A DNA stretch of 36,867 nt. Source: Lachnospiraceae bacterium P6B14. Its GTDB lineage: Bacteria > Bacillota > Clostridia > Lachnospirales > Lachnospiraceae. Each line of letters starts with the position of its first letter. The first letter of the stretch is position 1. The notes below the pieces were generated by a model. The model was not told the DNA's origin. It worked only from the letters and a program-made list of their open reading frames with translations, and searched no databases. The stretch is taken from positions 1 through 36,867 of the forward strand of contig JHWZ01000019.1 of assembly GCA_000687695.1 (NCBI GenBank), in the 5' to 3' direction. The position numbers were made by a program, and so were the translations under genes. Of the stretch, positions 14,595 to 23,385 are shown piece after piece.

Positions 14595-16208
14595 TCACAC
14601 ACTTTTCACCTTGCTCCACGTGCCGTATTTCATCAGGTATTCATCCTGCTTGTTTATACCGCGGACGCGTACGTAGTACTTCACTCCCTTTGTCAGGCCG
14701 GTCAGGCTGGCGGTGAGTCCCCGGATGGTTTTCTTCCTATTATTATAGGAGAAGTCCGGATCGGTCGAATACTGGATCTGATAACTGCCGGTGGCACCCA
14801 CGGATCGTTTTGTCACGGTCACACGTATACTTTTGGCGGAACTCTTCACAACTTTAACTGTAGGCTTGGTCGGCACCGCGAGATCAACCTTGATAGTGTT
14901 TTCTGTGCCGTTCAGTTCCTCATAATCCGCATACGGAGTAGATGCCACGGCACATACATTCCATGTGCCATACTCGTTATAATACAGGGTCTTACCGAAG
15001 TAGTACAGACCGCTGCACTCCACATTTGATTTGATATTTTCCATCACATGGCTCTCCGGATCATAGGTGAAGATTCCATCCGTACCACCGATGTAGACTA
15101 CTCCGTCGAGCACCGCCACACACCTCATGTAATCCTCCGGGACAGCTTCCTCAATGTCCGCTTTTTTGGACACCCCATCCCAACGGTATAAAATCCCGCC
15201 GTCGGCATAGAACCAAATCCCACTTTTGTAGCAAACGGGGTGACAAAGCTTATCCGACTTTGGTAGAGTGGTAAAAGCGTTCTCTGCTTTGCTTGTTATC
15301 TTCTTATATCTGTAGTTTATGAAGTCCTCAACCGAATGCAACGTCTTAAATGAGCTCAGTTTTACGAGGAAGTTCTCATGAAGCACGTAATCAAGCTCAT
15401 TTCCGCTCGGATCGTCCCATGTTGCGTCAATACAGGTCCATTTTCCGTCGAGCTTGACCACATTCCACTCATGGTTCTCGCTGGTGAGGATATAGCAGGT
15501 GAACCCGAGATCTCTCATAAGGTTGTTAAGGACTGCCGCATACGACTGGCACACCACTTTTCCCGTAGTACTCATGAAATACGGAACATATATGCTTTTG
15601 TCGCTCATGTTCTTTGCGTAGTTTGCCTGCTGAATCATCGTGTCATGCAGGTACAAAAGGATCTCGATATCGCTCATATCCTCCGCCTGCATAGGCACTC
15701 TCTCGACATCCGCGAGAAACGATTTAAACTTGTTTATCGCCGCTGCCTGCTTTTTCTTCGCCACAACCGAGTGGACACTGAACTCTCCCGTGTATCTGTT
15801 CCAGATAATCGACGTGGACATCGTACAGAAGTTCGGATTCGATGCGATGAGTTCGTAGAGATAACCGAGCATCTTGTCAACATCCACATCCCCCATCTTC
15901 GCCGGGTCCAGATAGAATGTTATCTTCGTTTTGTAATCGGGATCAGTCGACTTGGTCATCTTCGCTTTTTTTCCGTTGCTTCCCGAAAAATACGCTCTCA
16001 GCTGCATGTTCATCTCAGCCTCTATGTAATCAGACAGCTCAGAGGTGTACTCATCCTCCTGATAGCTAGCCCTGGCTGCCTTGGCCTGTTTCACGGCATC
16101 TGTCCCCGGCATTATTCCCGCTGCCGACTGCAGGCCCAGCGCGACTACGATCGCACCTGCCGCAATATATCTTTTTATGTGATTTCTATGTTTTTTTTCC
16201 GGTGTCAT
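14595..16208 (-). CDS. Secreted transglutaminase-like protein with C-terminal Fn3 domain (537 aa)
   Basis: Exported protein with a Lys/Arg-rich start, a hydrophobic segment (YIAAGAIVVALGLQSAAGI) and a probable signal peptide. A papain-like transglutaminase core has Cys in GKVVCQSYAAVL (~220), His in TSENHEWNVV (~246) and Asp in CIDATWDD (~261), a complete triad. Residues ~310-430 contain repeated WDG/YYFG-type segments that may form a beta-propeller-like region. The last ~90 residues (VPTKPTVKVVKSSAKSIRVT to VKYYVRVRGINK) are a fibronectin type III domain. ATG 16208 is chosen because of AAGGAG 7 nt upstream. It is divergent from the LCP-like gene. Probably acts at the cell wall as a protease or crosslinker; the substrate is unknown. 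Confidence 0.85.
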   Translation of the reverse strand: MTPEKKHRNHIKRYIAAGAIVVALGLQSAAGIMPGTDAVKQAKAARASYQEDEYTSELSDYIEAEMNMQLRAYFSGSNGKKAKMTKSTDPDYKTKITFYLDPAKMGDVDVDKMLGYLYELIASNPNFCTMSTSIIWNRYTGEFSVHSVVAKKKQAAAINKFKSFLADVERVPMQAEDMSDIEILLYLHDTMIQQANYAKNMSDKSIYVPYFMSTTGKVVCQSYAAVLNNLMRDLGFTCYILTSENHEWNVVKLDGKWTCIDATWDDPSGNELDYVLHENFLVKLSSFKTLHSVEDFINYRYKKITSKAENAFTTLPKSDKLCHPVCYKSGIWFYADGGILYRWDGVSKKADIEEAVPEDYMRCVAVLDGVVYIGGTDGIFTYDPESHVMENIKSNVECSGLYYFGKTLYYNEYGTWNVCAVASTPYADYEELNGTENTIKVDLAVPTKPTVKVVKSSAKSIRVTVTKRSVGATGSYQIQYSTDPDFSYNNRKKTIRGLTASLTGLTKGVKYYVRVRGINKQDEYLMKYGTWSKVKSV

Positions 16209-16307
16209 ATCAAATCTCCTTCTCCTAATCCATCGCCTTCCGTTCACAAAAAGGCTAAATAAGAATCCGTGTTTCTTATTATATGTGTGTTGTATGGCAT
16301 TTTTTTG

Positions 16308-16336
16308 TTGCAAAATGCGAGTTTTTGTGGTATGGT
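16308..16336 (+). promoter_or_regulatory. Promoter of the LCP/LytR_C-like gene
   Basis: TTGCAA (16308-16313), a 17-nt spacer and TATGGT (16331-16336) with TGG before it. Moderate match, about 40 bp before the start codon. Confidence 0.5.
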
Positions 16337-16378
16337 ATTTTCGTGTGCGCAACTATGCGCTCATCATGGAGGATTAAC

Positions 16379-17512
16379 ATGAACAAACCCAGTGTAGCAA
16401 AGATCATTGTCATATATTTCTTCAAGACCATCGGCATTATGGCGCTTTTGGTCGGCGTTGGCCTGCTCAGCTACTACCTTACGATGCTGTATTACAAGCA
16501 GACTGACCGCGAAGAGCGCGCTACGACCTACCAGCACGTGATCGATATCAACGCCGGCACGGAGTCATCAAACCTCATCCTGTCGTACAACGAGGACGAC
16601 AGCAAGGTTAACGCGATGATCCTGGAGCTTTTTGATCAGGATTCCAAAAATCTCACCTTAGTCACCATCCCGGCGAACACGCATGTCGAGCTCTCTCAGG
16701 CGACATATCAGGAGATGACAAAGGTCAATCAGAACATCCCGCAGAGCGTCAAGCTGTCTGACGTGCCCGGATACTTTATGGGCGACGTGGCATATGAGTT
16801 TGCCGTGATGGCGCTCCAGGACGTACTGCCTGTGGATATCGGATATTTCACCGCGATCCCGAAAACAAAGTTCGATATGTACTACGAGCTGGGCACCAAA
16901 AAGGACAAATGCTACTCTCCGACTGATGCCTATATCTCCAGCATGAAAAAGTGCACAAATAAAAATGACATGGACGACATGCTGAAGGATCTTTTTGACG
17001 AGCAGATCTCTGACCTGACTCTGTCACAGAAGCTCGGCTACTCCGAGGCCCTGTCAAAGGTCAACTGGGATCTCGTACATATCTATGTACTGAAGGGTTC
17101 TGATGACGGAACAAGCTTTACCGTGAACACGAAAAAGAGCAAGAAGCTCATTAATGATATCTGGGAGTCACCTGCCTACACCACGGCTCAGTACGAGTCT
17201 ACCGCAGGCAAGGAAGCCGAGGCATCCTCAGATGACCAGAACATAGAGATCCTGAACGGATCCGCTATAGACGGCCTCGCTTCGAAATATCAGAAGATGA
17301 TGCAGGAGGATCACCTCTCTGTCGTTAATATAGGAAACTATACGGGTATGAAACAGCAGACGACCACTATCTATGCCAGAGATGTCAAGTGGGCGAAAAA
17401 GAAGCTGCGCAAGTATTTCCCGAAGCCGAAGGCAGTAAAGGTGGAGACTTCCGCCGACCTTGAGGAAGGTATCGACGTCGAGATCATCCTCGGTGTGGAT
17501 GCGGATATTTAG
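16379..17512 (+). CDS. Membrane-anchored LCP-like protein with LytR_C domain (377 aa)
   Basis: One N-terminal membrane helix (IIVIYFFKTIGIMALLVGVG region, residues ~8-35), the rest outside the cell. Residues ~55-230 resemble a LytR-CpsA-Psr domain (NLTLVTIPANTHVEL, DVAYEFAVMALQDVLPVDIG), but the SIPRD-type arginine-aspartate motif is replaced by TIPAN, so phosphotransferase activity is doubtful. Residues ~285-375 (IEILNGSAIDGLASKYQKMM) match the LytR_C domain. ATG 16379 has GGAGGA 5 nt upstream. Probably a cell-envelope factor. Codon use is like its neighbours. Confidence 0.75.
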   Translation: MNKPSVAKIIVIYFFKTIGIMALLVGVGLLSYYLTMLYYKQTDREERATTYQHVIDINAGTESSNLILSYNEDDSKVNAMILELFDQDSKNLTLVTIPANTHVELSQATYQEMTKVNQNIPQSVKLSDVPGYFMGDVAYEFAVMALQDVLPVDIGYFTAIPKTKFDMYYELGTKKDKCYSPTDAYISSMKKCTNKNDMDDMLKDLFDEQISDLTLSQKLGYSEALSKVNWDLVHIYVLKGSDDGTSFTVNTKKSKKLINDIWESPAYTTAQYESTAGKEAEASSDDQNIEILNGSAIDGLASKYQKMMQEDHLSVVNIGNYTGMKQQTTTIYARDVKWAKKKLRKYFPKPKAVKVETSADLEEGIDVEIILGVDADI

Positions 17513-17616
17513 AGATCGCGCCTTCTTGTGCATTTTTACCAAAAGTGTCTTGATATTTTTATAAATAATGGATATGGCGTTTTAGCGGGATATAGTGTAT
17601 ACTATCGTATAGTGAG

Positions 17617-17653
17617 CGCGATAAGGCACGAGTCGACACGTTGAGCTCGTGCC
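17617..17653 (+). repeat. GCGATAAGGCACGAG intergenic element, copy 1 with hairpin
   Basis: GCGATAAGGCACGAG, with GGCACGAG (17625-17632) pairing with CTCGTGCC (17646-17653). It lies in the leader region of ugpC, 44 bp before its start codon. Related copies follow the stops at 18809 and 20072. Confidence 0.7.
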
Positions 17654-17696
17654 GAATAGCTAATGAACTTGATATTTTTTTAGGAGGATTATAACT

Positions 17697-18809
17697 ATGG
17701 CAAGTTTATCACTGAAGAACATCAACAAGAAGTATCCGAACGGATTCCACGCTGTAAAGGACTTCAACCTTGAGATCGAGGACAAGGAGTTCATCATCTT
17801 CGTAGGACCGTCGGGTTGTGGTAAGTCTACCACACTTCGTATGATCGCAGGTCTCGAGGAGATCTCAACCGGTGAGCTTTGGATCGGTGACAAGATGGTC
17901 AACGATGTTGAGCCGAAGGACCGTGACATCGCAATGGTGTTCCAGAACTACGCTCTTTATCCGCATATGTCCGTATATGACAACATGGCTTTCGGACTTA
18001 AGCTGAGAAAGACACCAAAGGATCAGATCGATCGTCTCGTTCACGAGGCTGCAAAGATCCTCGATATCGAGCACCTGCTCGACCGCAAGCCGAAGGCTCT
18101 TTCAGGTGGTCAGAGACAGCGTGTCGCTATGGGACGTGCTATCGTGCGTGATCCTAAGGTATTCCTTATGGACGAGCCTCTTTCAAACCTGGATGCAAAG
18201 CTTCGTGTACAGATGCGTATCGAGATCTCAAAGCTTCATCAGAGACTTGAGACAACAATCATCTACGTAACACATGACCAGACAGAGGCCCTGACACTCG
18301 GTACCCGTATCGTAGTTATGAAGGACGGTGTCATCCAGCAGGTAGACACACCGCTCGACCTCTACATGAAGCCGAACAACCTGTTCGTAGCAGGCTTCAT
18401 CGGTTCACCGCAGATGAACTTCATCGAGGCACGCGTGGTTTCATCGGGCTCAGATGTACTTCTGATGTTCGGTTCAAACTCCATCAAGCTTCCTGATGAG
18501 AAGGGACGCAAGCTTATCGATGGTGGTTACGAGGATAAGAACATTATCTTCGGTATCCGTCCGGAGGATATCAAGGATGATCCAGCGTTCATCGCTCAGT
18601 CACCTGATACCTGCCTTGACGCTACCGTAAAGGTTTACGAGATGCTCGGTGCTGAAGTATTCCTGTACTTCCAGGTTGATACATACGACATCACGGTTCG
18701 TGTTGATCCGCGTACAGCTGCTCGTACAGGCGATACAGTCAAGATCGCACTTGACGCAAACAAGATTCATCTCTTTGACAAAGACACAGAGGAGACTATT
18801 TCAAACTGA
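17697..18809 (+). CDS. ugpC: UgpC/MsmX-family ABC transporter ATPase (370 aa)
   Basis: ATP-binding subunit for carbohydrate ABC importers. Walker A GPSGCGKST (~37), Q-loop VFQNYALYPHM (~82), signature LSGGQRQRVAMGRA (~135), Walker B VFLMDEPLSNLD (~155) and the His switch YVTHDQTEA (~192); the C-terminal ~130 residues form the MOP/TOBE regulatory domain. It stands alone with no permease or binding-protein gene nearby, like the shared ATPases of Firmicutes that serve several sugar importers. The codon choice looks tuned for high expression. TAGGAGG lies about 9 nt before the start. The exact transported sugar cannot be read here. Confidence 0.93.
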   Translation: MASLSLKNINKKYPNGFHAVKDFNLEIEDKEFIIFVGPSGCGKSTTLRMIAGLEEISTGELWIGDKMVNDVEPKDRDIAMVFQNYALYPHMSVYDNMAFGLKLRKTPKDQIDRLVHEAAKILDIEHLLDRKPKALSGGQRQRVAMGRAIVRDPKVFLMDEPLSNLDAKLRVQMRIEISKLHQRLETTIIYVTHDQTEALTLGTRIVVMKDGVIQQVDTPLDLYMKPNNLFVAGFIGSPQMNFIEARVVSSGSDVLLMFGSNSIKLPDEKGRKLIDGGYEDKNIIFGIRPEDIKDDPAFIAQSPDTCLDATVKVYEMLGAEVFLYFQVDTYDITVRVDPRTAARTGDTVKIALDANKIHLFDKDTEETISN

Positions 18810-18960
18810 CGCGATAAGGCGCGAGAATGACCGAAGTGTATATGACACGCGTGCTTGCACGTAGGGGCATATACACAAGGGCATTTGAACCCAACGCGAC
18901 ACGAGAACCCGCAGGGTTCGAGTCGACGCGGTGGGCTCGAGCCGTAGACACGCGAGCTTA
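18810..18960 (+). repeat. GCGATAAGGC intergenic element, copy 2, with several hairpins
   Basis: Begins 1 bp after the ugpC stop with CGCGATAAGGCGCGAG. It contains GTGTATATG/CATATACAC enclosing CGTGCTTGCACG, and GAACCCGCAGGGTTC. No ORF. It looks like a compound REP-type or 3'-UTR element. Confidence 0.65.
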
Positions 18961-18985
18961 CATCCTTCCTGTGATATTGTGTAGG

Positions 18986-19015
18986 GCCCCCCATAGAAAA
19001 ACTATGGGGGGCTTT
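18986..19015 (+). terminator. Intrinsic terminator downstream of ugpC
   Basis: GCCCCCCATAG / CTATGGGGGGC, an 11-bp perfect stem with an AAAAA loop, followed by TTTAAG. It separates ugpC from the DUF4846 gene. Confidence 0.9.
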
Positions 19016-19040
19016 AAGCACTATTAGCAACGAGGTAACC

Positions 19041-20072
19041 ATGACAGAGAAAAAAGCGATCGGCGCAGCCTGCGCCCTCGGAGCGGTGATTCTTCTTTTG
19101 ATGATCATCATAATCAGGCCGTTTTCGAGATTTGAAGAACAATATCCCATGGCAGATGCCTCCGGAGTTTCCGGCGGCTCGGTTTCGGGTGCAGGCATGT
19201 CCGTGAACGCCGACGCAGATTCACCCGGTGATACGGTCGCAGACGTAACCAATCCTTCATCCGGCGATAATGCCTCTTCCACTCCGGCTACGAGTGACTC
19301 GGTTACAGGCATCCCTCTGGTGCATGCTTCCGGAAACACTTTGGAATCAAGGGTCGATGTACCCGCCGGATTTACGCGGACTACCGAGGATGAAGGCAGT
19401 CTCGGAGCATTTTTACGCGGATACAAGTTAAAAAAGGACGGCTCGCCGGTTCACCTATACAACAAGGAGCTGAAATCCGACCAGAACGCTCACGTGGCGG
19501 TGTTCGCTCTCCCTCTTGAGAAAGAGGACCTGCAACAATGCGCCGATTCGGTCATGAGGGTCTATGCCGAGTATTTCCGCTCACAGAGCGAGGAGTCGCG
19601 GATAAGCTTCACTCTGTCGGATGGTTTCAAGGCGAGTTATCAGCGCTGGCGCGAGGGAATGCGCATCATAGAGAGCGGGGATTCCTTTGAGTACGTGGAC
19701 CGCGCTGAGTTCGACGGATCGGACGCCACCTATAAAAAGTTCATGAGGATCGTGTTCGCGTACGCCGGGACCTATTCTCTCGAGACGGATTCGAAAAAGG
19801 TCAAGAAGCTGAGCAGTATCAAGATCGGTGATATTTTTCTGCAGGCGGGCTCACCGGGTCATGTCGTGATGGTCGTGGATACGTGCGAGGACGAATCCGG
19901 GCGCAAGGCATTTTTGCTGGCGCAGGGATATATGCCGGCGCAGCAGTTCCACCTTTTAAAAAATCCCGCGCACGACGACGATCCATGGTACTATGTTGAT
20001 GAAGTGAGCTTTCCGTTCAAAACACCTGAGTACACGTTTGACAAGATGTGTCTGAGGCGCCCGATGTACTGA
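19041..20072 (+). CDS. DUF4846 family membrane-anchored protein (343 aa)
   Basis: One N-terminal membrane helix (AACALGAVILLLMIIIIRP), then a Ser/Gly/Asp-rich linker (~35-100), then a DUF4846 domain. It contains GFTRTTEDEGSLGAFLRGYK, LQQCADSVMRVYAEYFRS and FKASYQRWREGMRI, followed by GDIFLQAGSPGHVVMVVD near residue 275, all recurring in that family. Function is unknown; the GHVVMV segment resembles NlpC/P60-like or papain-like folds, but I cannot assign a catalytic set. The ribosome binding site is weak (GAGGT). It is followed by a repeat element and ribD. Confidence 0.75.
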   Translation: MTEKKAIGAACALGAVILLLMIIIIRPFSRFEEQYPMADASGVSGGSVSGAGMSVNADADSPGDTVADVTNPSSGDNASSTPATSDSVTGIPLVHASGNTLESRVDVPAGFTRTTEDEGSLGAFLRGYKLKKDGSPVHLYNKELKSDQNAHVAVFALPLEKEDLQQCADSVMRVYAEYFRSQSEESRISFTLSDGFKASYQRWREGMRIIESGDSFEYVDRAEFDGSDATYKKFMRIVFAYAGTYSLETDSKKVKKLSSIKIGDIFLQAGSPGHVVMVVDTCEDESGRKAFLLAQGYMPAQQFHLLKNPAHDDDPWYYVDEVSFPFKTPEYTFDKMCLRRPMY

Positions 20073-20150
20073 CGCGTATAAGGCACGAGCCTGTACGCAG
20101 GACGTGTACGGCGCATGCTTGCATGCAGACGCGATGTGCACGAGCCTGTT
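20072..20150 (+). repeat. GCGATAAGGC-type intergenic element, copy 3
   Basis: Starts at the DUF4846 stop with CGCGTATAAGGCACGAG and contains GTAC/GTAC and GCATGCTTGCATGC hairpins, echoing CGTGCTTGCACG of copy 2. It fills the gap before ribD. Confidence 0.6.
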
Positions 20151-20167
20151 CAAAAGAAAGGAACCAT

Positions 20168-21469
20168 ATGAGAAACGATGATTTCATGAAACGTGCCATA
20201 GAGCTTGCCCGTAGGGGTACCGGACTCGTGAATCCGAACCCTTTGGTAGGTTGCGTCATCGTGAAGAACGGCCGCATTGTGGCCGAGGGATATCACGAGC
20301 GTTATGGCGGTTTTCATGCGGAGCGAAACGCTCTTCTCTCATGCGACGAGGACGTGCACGGCGCCGAGATGTACGTAACTCTCGAGCCCTGCTGCCACAC
20401 CGGCAAGACTCCTCCGTGCACGGATATAATCATCGAACGTGGTATCGGAAAGGTCTATGTGGGTTCCGACGACCCCAATCCTTTAGTTGCCGGTCACGGG
20501 ATCGAGCTTCTCAGAGAGTCCGGGATCGAGGTCGAGACGCATGTACTCAAGGATGAGTGCGATGCGCTGAACGAGATATTTTTTTACTATATTAAGACAA
20601 AAATGCCCTTCGTTGCGATGAAATACGCGATGAGTTTAGACGGAAAGATCGCTGTTTATGCTGCCGCCAAACACACTACGGCGATGGATGAGCTCGACAG
20701 TGTTTCCACGCGTCGCAGGATGCGCAGGGCTGATGATATGTTCAAAACCGAGCGGATAGAGATAACAGGTCCGGAGGCAAACGCGCACGTTCATTCCCTT
20801 CGTAAAAAATACCGCGCAATCCTCGTGGGTGTTGGCACTGTGATCACCGATGATCCGATGCTTAACTACAGGGGTGTCGATGCAAAAAGTGCAGGGTCTG
20901 ATGACGCAGGCGGTACATCCGACCTGTTTTTACATCCGGGCTACGACCCGATCCGAATCATACTTGACTCACACTTACGTATCCCTCTCACGTCAAAGAT
21001 CGTAAAAACCGCATCCACGGTCCCAACGGTCATCGCGTGCTGTGAGGATGCTTTTGAGATTGATTCCGACACATCCGTTGCCGAGACCACGATGTCCATG
21101 GCAACGAAAAAAAGACTGCTCACGGAGGCAGGCGCAAGGGTTATCATCCTCCCTGCCGAAAGGCCCATAGACGATGACGACTCCGTGATCCTTTCCAGAA
21201 AAACAGACTGCAAGGTCAGCCTCGAGGCTCTTTTTAAAAAGCTCGGCGAGAGCGGTATCGACAGTGTCCTGGTCGAGGGCGGATCAAAGATCCACTCTTC
21301 GCTTTTTTCGCGCCCGGAGCTCGTAAACCGCGTATATACGTATATCTCACCCAAGCTCATAGGAAAAGGGTTACCTCCGATTAACTCGGAAGCAACCCCG
21401 TTTGAACTGATTGATACAAAACTTATGATCCTCGGCAAGGATCTCTGCCTCACCGGTAGAGTGAAATAA
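20168..21469 (+). CDS. ribD: Bifunctional riboflavin deaminase/reductase RibD (433 aa)
   Basis: Catalyses deamination and then side-chain reduction of the pyrimidine intermediate in riboflavin synthesis. The N-terminal deaminase has the zinc site HAERNAL (~50) and EPCCHTGKTPPC (~75-86). The reductase part starts at KYAMSLDGKIA (~155) and includes ILVGVGTVITDDPMLN (~220) and VLVEGGSKIHSSLF (~375). At 433 residues it is ~60-70 longer than most RibD proteins; extra segments lie after DGKIA (AAAKHTTAMDELDSVS and on) and after NYRGVDAK. ATG 20168 follows AGAAAGGA. The other rib genes lie ~1.4 kb to the right on the opposite strand. Confidence 0.93.
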   Translation: MRNDDFMKRAIELARRGTGLVNPNPLVGCVIVKNGRIVAEGYHERYGGFHAERNALLSCDEDVHGAEMYVTLEPCCHTGKTPPCTDIIIERGIGKVYVGSDDPNPLVAGHGIELLRESGIEVETHVLKDECDALNEIFFYYIKTKMPFVAMKYAMSLDGKIAVYAAAKHTTAMDELDSVSTRRRMRRADDMFKTERIEITGPEANAHVHSLRKKYRAILVGVGTVITDDPMLNYRGVDAKSAGSDDAGGTSDLFLHPGYDPIRIILDSHLRIPLTSKIVKTASTVPTVIACCEDAFEIDSDTSVAETTMSMATKKRLLTEAGARVIILPAERPIDDDDSVILSRKTDCKVSLEALFKKLGESGIDSVLVEGGSKIHSSLFSRPELVNRVYTYISPKLIGKGLPPINSEATPFELIDTKLMILGKDLCLTGRVK

Positions 21470-21481
21470 TCTTACCCTGCT

Positions 21482-21901
21482 TTATTTCAACTCAGATGTA
21501 CAATGCGGACATCTCGTAGCCTTGATCGAGATCTGACTCTGGCAGTACGGACAGGTCTTCTCTGTCGGATCCGCTGCCTCTTCTTTTTTCCCGCGATTTC
21601 TGATCGCATTGATCCCCTTTATAATAAGGAATATCACGAATGCCATCAGCAGGAAATTGATGATCGCCATGATGAAGCTTCCGTAGCGGAGCACCAGATT
21701 TCCGTCAAACAGCGTTACCGAAAGGTTGCTGAAGTTGGCCTGCAGCACGAGTCCGAGGATCGGCGAGAGGATGTCCTCCACCAGTGAGTTCACGATAGCC
21801 TGGAATGCGGCACCGATGATAACGCCGACTGCCAGATCCATTACGCTTCCTCTGAGCGCAAACTCCTTAAATTCCGCGATAAATCCTTTTTTCTTTTCCA
21901 T
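21482..21901 (-). CDS. mscL: Large-conductance mechanosensitive channel MscL with zinc-ribbon tail (139 aa)
   Basis: Osmotic safety-valve channel. The N-terminal FIAEFKEFALRGSVMDLAVG and VIIGAAFQAIVNSLVEDILSP mark TM1, and FIMAIINFLLMAFVIFLIIK is TM2. The C-terminus carries CPYCQSQISIKATRCPHC, a four-cysteine zinc ribbon that classical MscL lacks but some Firmicute homologues have. ATG 21901 has AAAGGA upstream; an earlier in-frame ATG at 21940 lacks one. It is convergent with ribD, with only 12 bp between the stops. Confidence 0.95.
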   Translation of the reverse strand: MEKKKGFIAEFKEFALRGSVMDLAVGVIIGAAFQAIVNSLVEDILSPILGLVLQANFSNLSVTLFDGNLVLRYGSFIMAIINFLLMAFVIFLIIKGINAIRNRGKKEEAADPTEKTCPYCQSQISIKATRCPHCTSELK

Positions 21902-21982
21902 ATCGATCCATCCTTTCACTTTTTTTGCGGTCTCCCGCACCTGTTATTTTATCAATTATTTTAAAAAAAGTAAAGACACAAG

Positions 21983-22011
21983 TTGAAGAATCATTTATTA
22001 TGTGGTATAAT
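21983..22011 (+). promoter_or_regulatory. Promoter of the 227-aa membrane protein gene
   Basis: TTGAAG (21983-21988), a 17-nt spacer and TATAAT (22006-22011), about 65 bp before the start codon. Confidence 0.75.
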
Positions 22012-22076
22012 AGTTTCTGTTGAATCTTTCGCATGCATCCAGCATGTAGACTATGATTTGAGAGGAGAGCAGTTTT

Positions 22077-22760
22077 ATGGATGAAATACGTATTCAAAAT
22101 CCGATCTTTCTGAAAGCACTGCGAGCAGTTTTGATCGCGACAGTCATCATCACGGCTTATGACACAGGCCAGGCTGTGATCGCATTTGTACGTCGCATCT
22201 CACATCCGGATATGGATGTTTTGCTCGTATTTTTGTGGCTTTTGGCAGATCCTTTGATGCTCGTCGCTGCATTTTGCCTTTTCTACGCATACAAAAGGTT
22301 GCTCGAGGGCGCGACGGTATCTCTCCCTGTGACCATCGGCTTCGGCTCTTTGATCCTGGGATCAGTTGCAAACCTTATTTCAAAAGGAACCACGATCAAT
22401 AACCGTGGTGCAGAGGTTGACAACCCGCTTTACGGCATCAGTCTCGTGATCCTTTACTGTTTGATATTGGTTTGCTATATCATTATCTTTTTGTACTATC
22501 AGAAGATAGGACCGAGGGTGCTCGCTCTGTTCGCAGGCGGCATGGGCGTTCTGTGCGGAGCCTACCTGTTTTTGAACGGTATCATCATCGTTATCAATGA
22601 GCCGAACCAGTTTATCGGTTATTTCTTCTCGACATATGTGAGCACGTTTGTCATAGCGGCGTCGTCGATGCTGTTTTTGCTCACCACGGATTTCGGTCCG
22701 ATGATCGAGGATGCCACACCGAAATCACCATCTGATACGGATACAGACGGTATCGACTGA
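22077..22760 (+). CDS. Multi-pass membrane protein, unknown function (227 aa)
   Basis: About six membrane helices, e.g. VLIATVIITAYDTGQAVIAF, VLLVFLWLLADPLMLVAAFC, YGISLVILYCLILVCYIIIF and FSTYVSTFVIAASSMLFLLT, with a short acidic cytoplasmic tail. I do not recognise a family with confidence; it has the general look of small DUF-type integral membrane proteins in Clostridia. It is a single-gene unit with its own promoter and a strong hairpin terminator. GAGAGGAG precedes the start. Confidence 0.75.
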   Translation: MDEIRIQNPIFLKALRAVLIATVIITAYDTGQAVIAFVRRISHPDMDVLLVFLWLLADPLMLVAAFCLFYAYKRLLEGATVSLPVTIGFGSLILGSVANLISKGTTINNRGAEVDNPLYGISLVILYCLILVCYIIIFLYYQKIGPRVLALFAGGMGVLCGAYLFLNGIIIVINEPNQFIGYFFSTYVSTFVIAASSMLFLLTTDFGPMIEDATPKSPSDTDTDGID

Positions 22761-22800
22761 TACGATGTGAGATGTCCGTATTTTGATCTGATAATTAATT

Positions 22801-22829
22801 ACAGCTGAGCTATTGATTAGCTCAGCTGT
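22801..22829. terminator. Bidirectional terminator between the membrane protein gene and ribH
   Basis: ACAGCTGAGCTA (22801-22812) pairs perfectly with TAGCTCAGCTGT (22818-22829) and is followed by TTATATTT on the plus strand. It separates two convergent genes. Confidence 0.85.
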
Positions 22830-22835
22830 TTATAT

Positions 22836-23300
22836 TTAGCTCAGTTGTTTATTTAATGAAACCATTTCTATTGCAGATACTGCAGCGTCATAACCTTTGT
22901 TTCCTGCCTTCGTTCCTGCACGCTCGATAGCCTGCTCGATGGTATCTGTCGTGAGTACTCCGAAGATGGTCGGTACTCCGGTATCCATTCCCACGGCAGC
23001 TACACCCTTGCTGACCTCAGCACATACGAAATCGTAGTGTGATGTTGAGCCCTTGATGACTGCACCGAGGCAGATAACTGCATCGTACATTCCGGATGAG
23101 GCCATTTTTTTGGCAACGCCGGGGATCTCAAATGAACCCGGCACCCACGCGAGTTCGATATCGTCACCGTTTACTCCGTGACGTACAAGTCCGTCCTCAC
23201 ATCCGGATACGAGCTTGCTTACGATGAACTCGTTGAATCTGGCTGCCACGATACCGATCTTCATTCCGTTACCGATAAGCTTTCCTTCGATTACTTTCAT
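22836..23300 (-). CDS. ribH: 6,7-dimethyl-8-ribityllumazine synthase RibH (154 aa)
   Basis: Condenses the pyrimidine from the RibD route with the 4-carbon unit made by RibB. Family residues: [16 protein letters not shown] (~20), [15 protein letters not shown] (~55), [20 protein letters not shown] (~80-100) with the catalytic His, and [17 protein letters not shown] (~113). Length is typical. AAGGAGGAAG precedes the start. It is last in the ribE-ribBA-ribH order on the minus strand, 85 bp after ribBA. Confidence 0.96.
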   Translation of the reverse strand: MKVIEGKLIGNGMKIGIVAARFNEFIVSKLVSGCEDGLVRHGVNGDDIELAWVPGSFEIPGVAKKMASSGMYDAVICLGAVIKGSTSHYDFVCAEVSKGVAAVGMDTGVPTIFGVLTTDTIEQAIERAGTKAGNKGYDAAVSAIEMVSLNKQLS

Positions 23301-23385
23301 TATTTCTTCCTCCTTGTTTAGTTAACTGAACATCCTAACCTATATGTAGTCTGTTAACGAGAATCTGCTTTATTCCTAAGCATGA

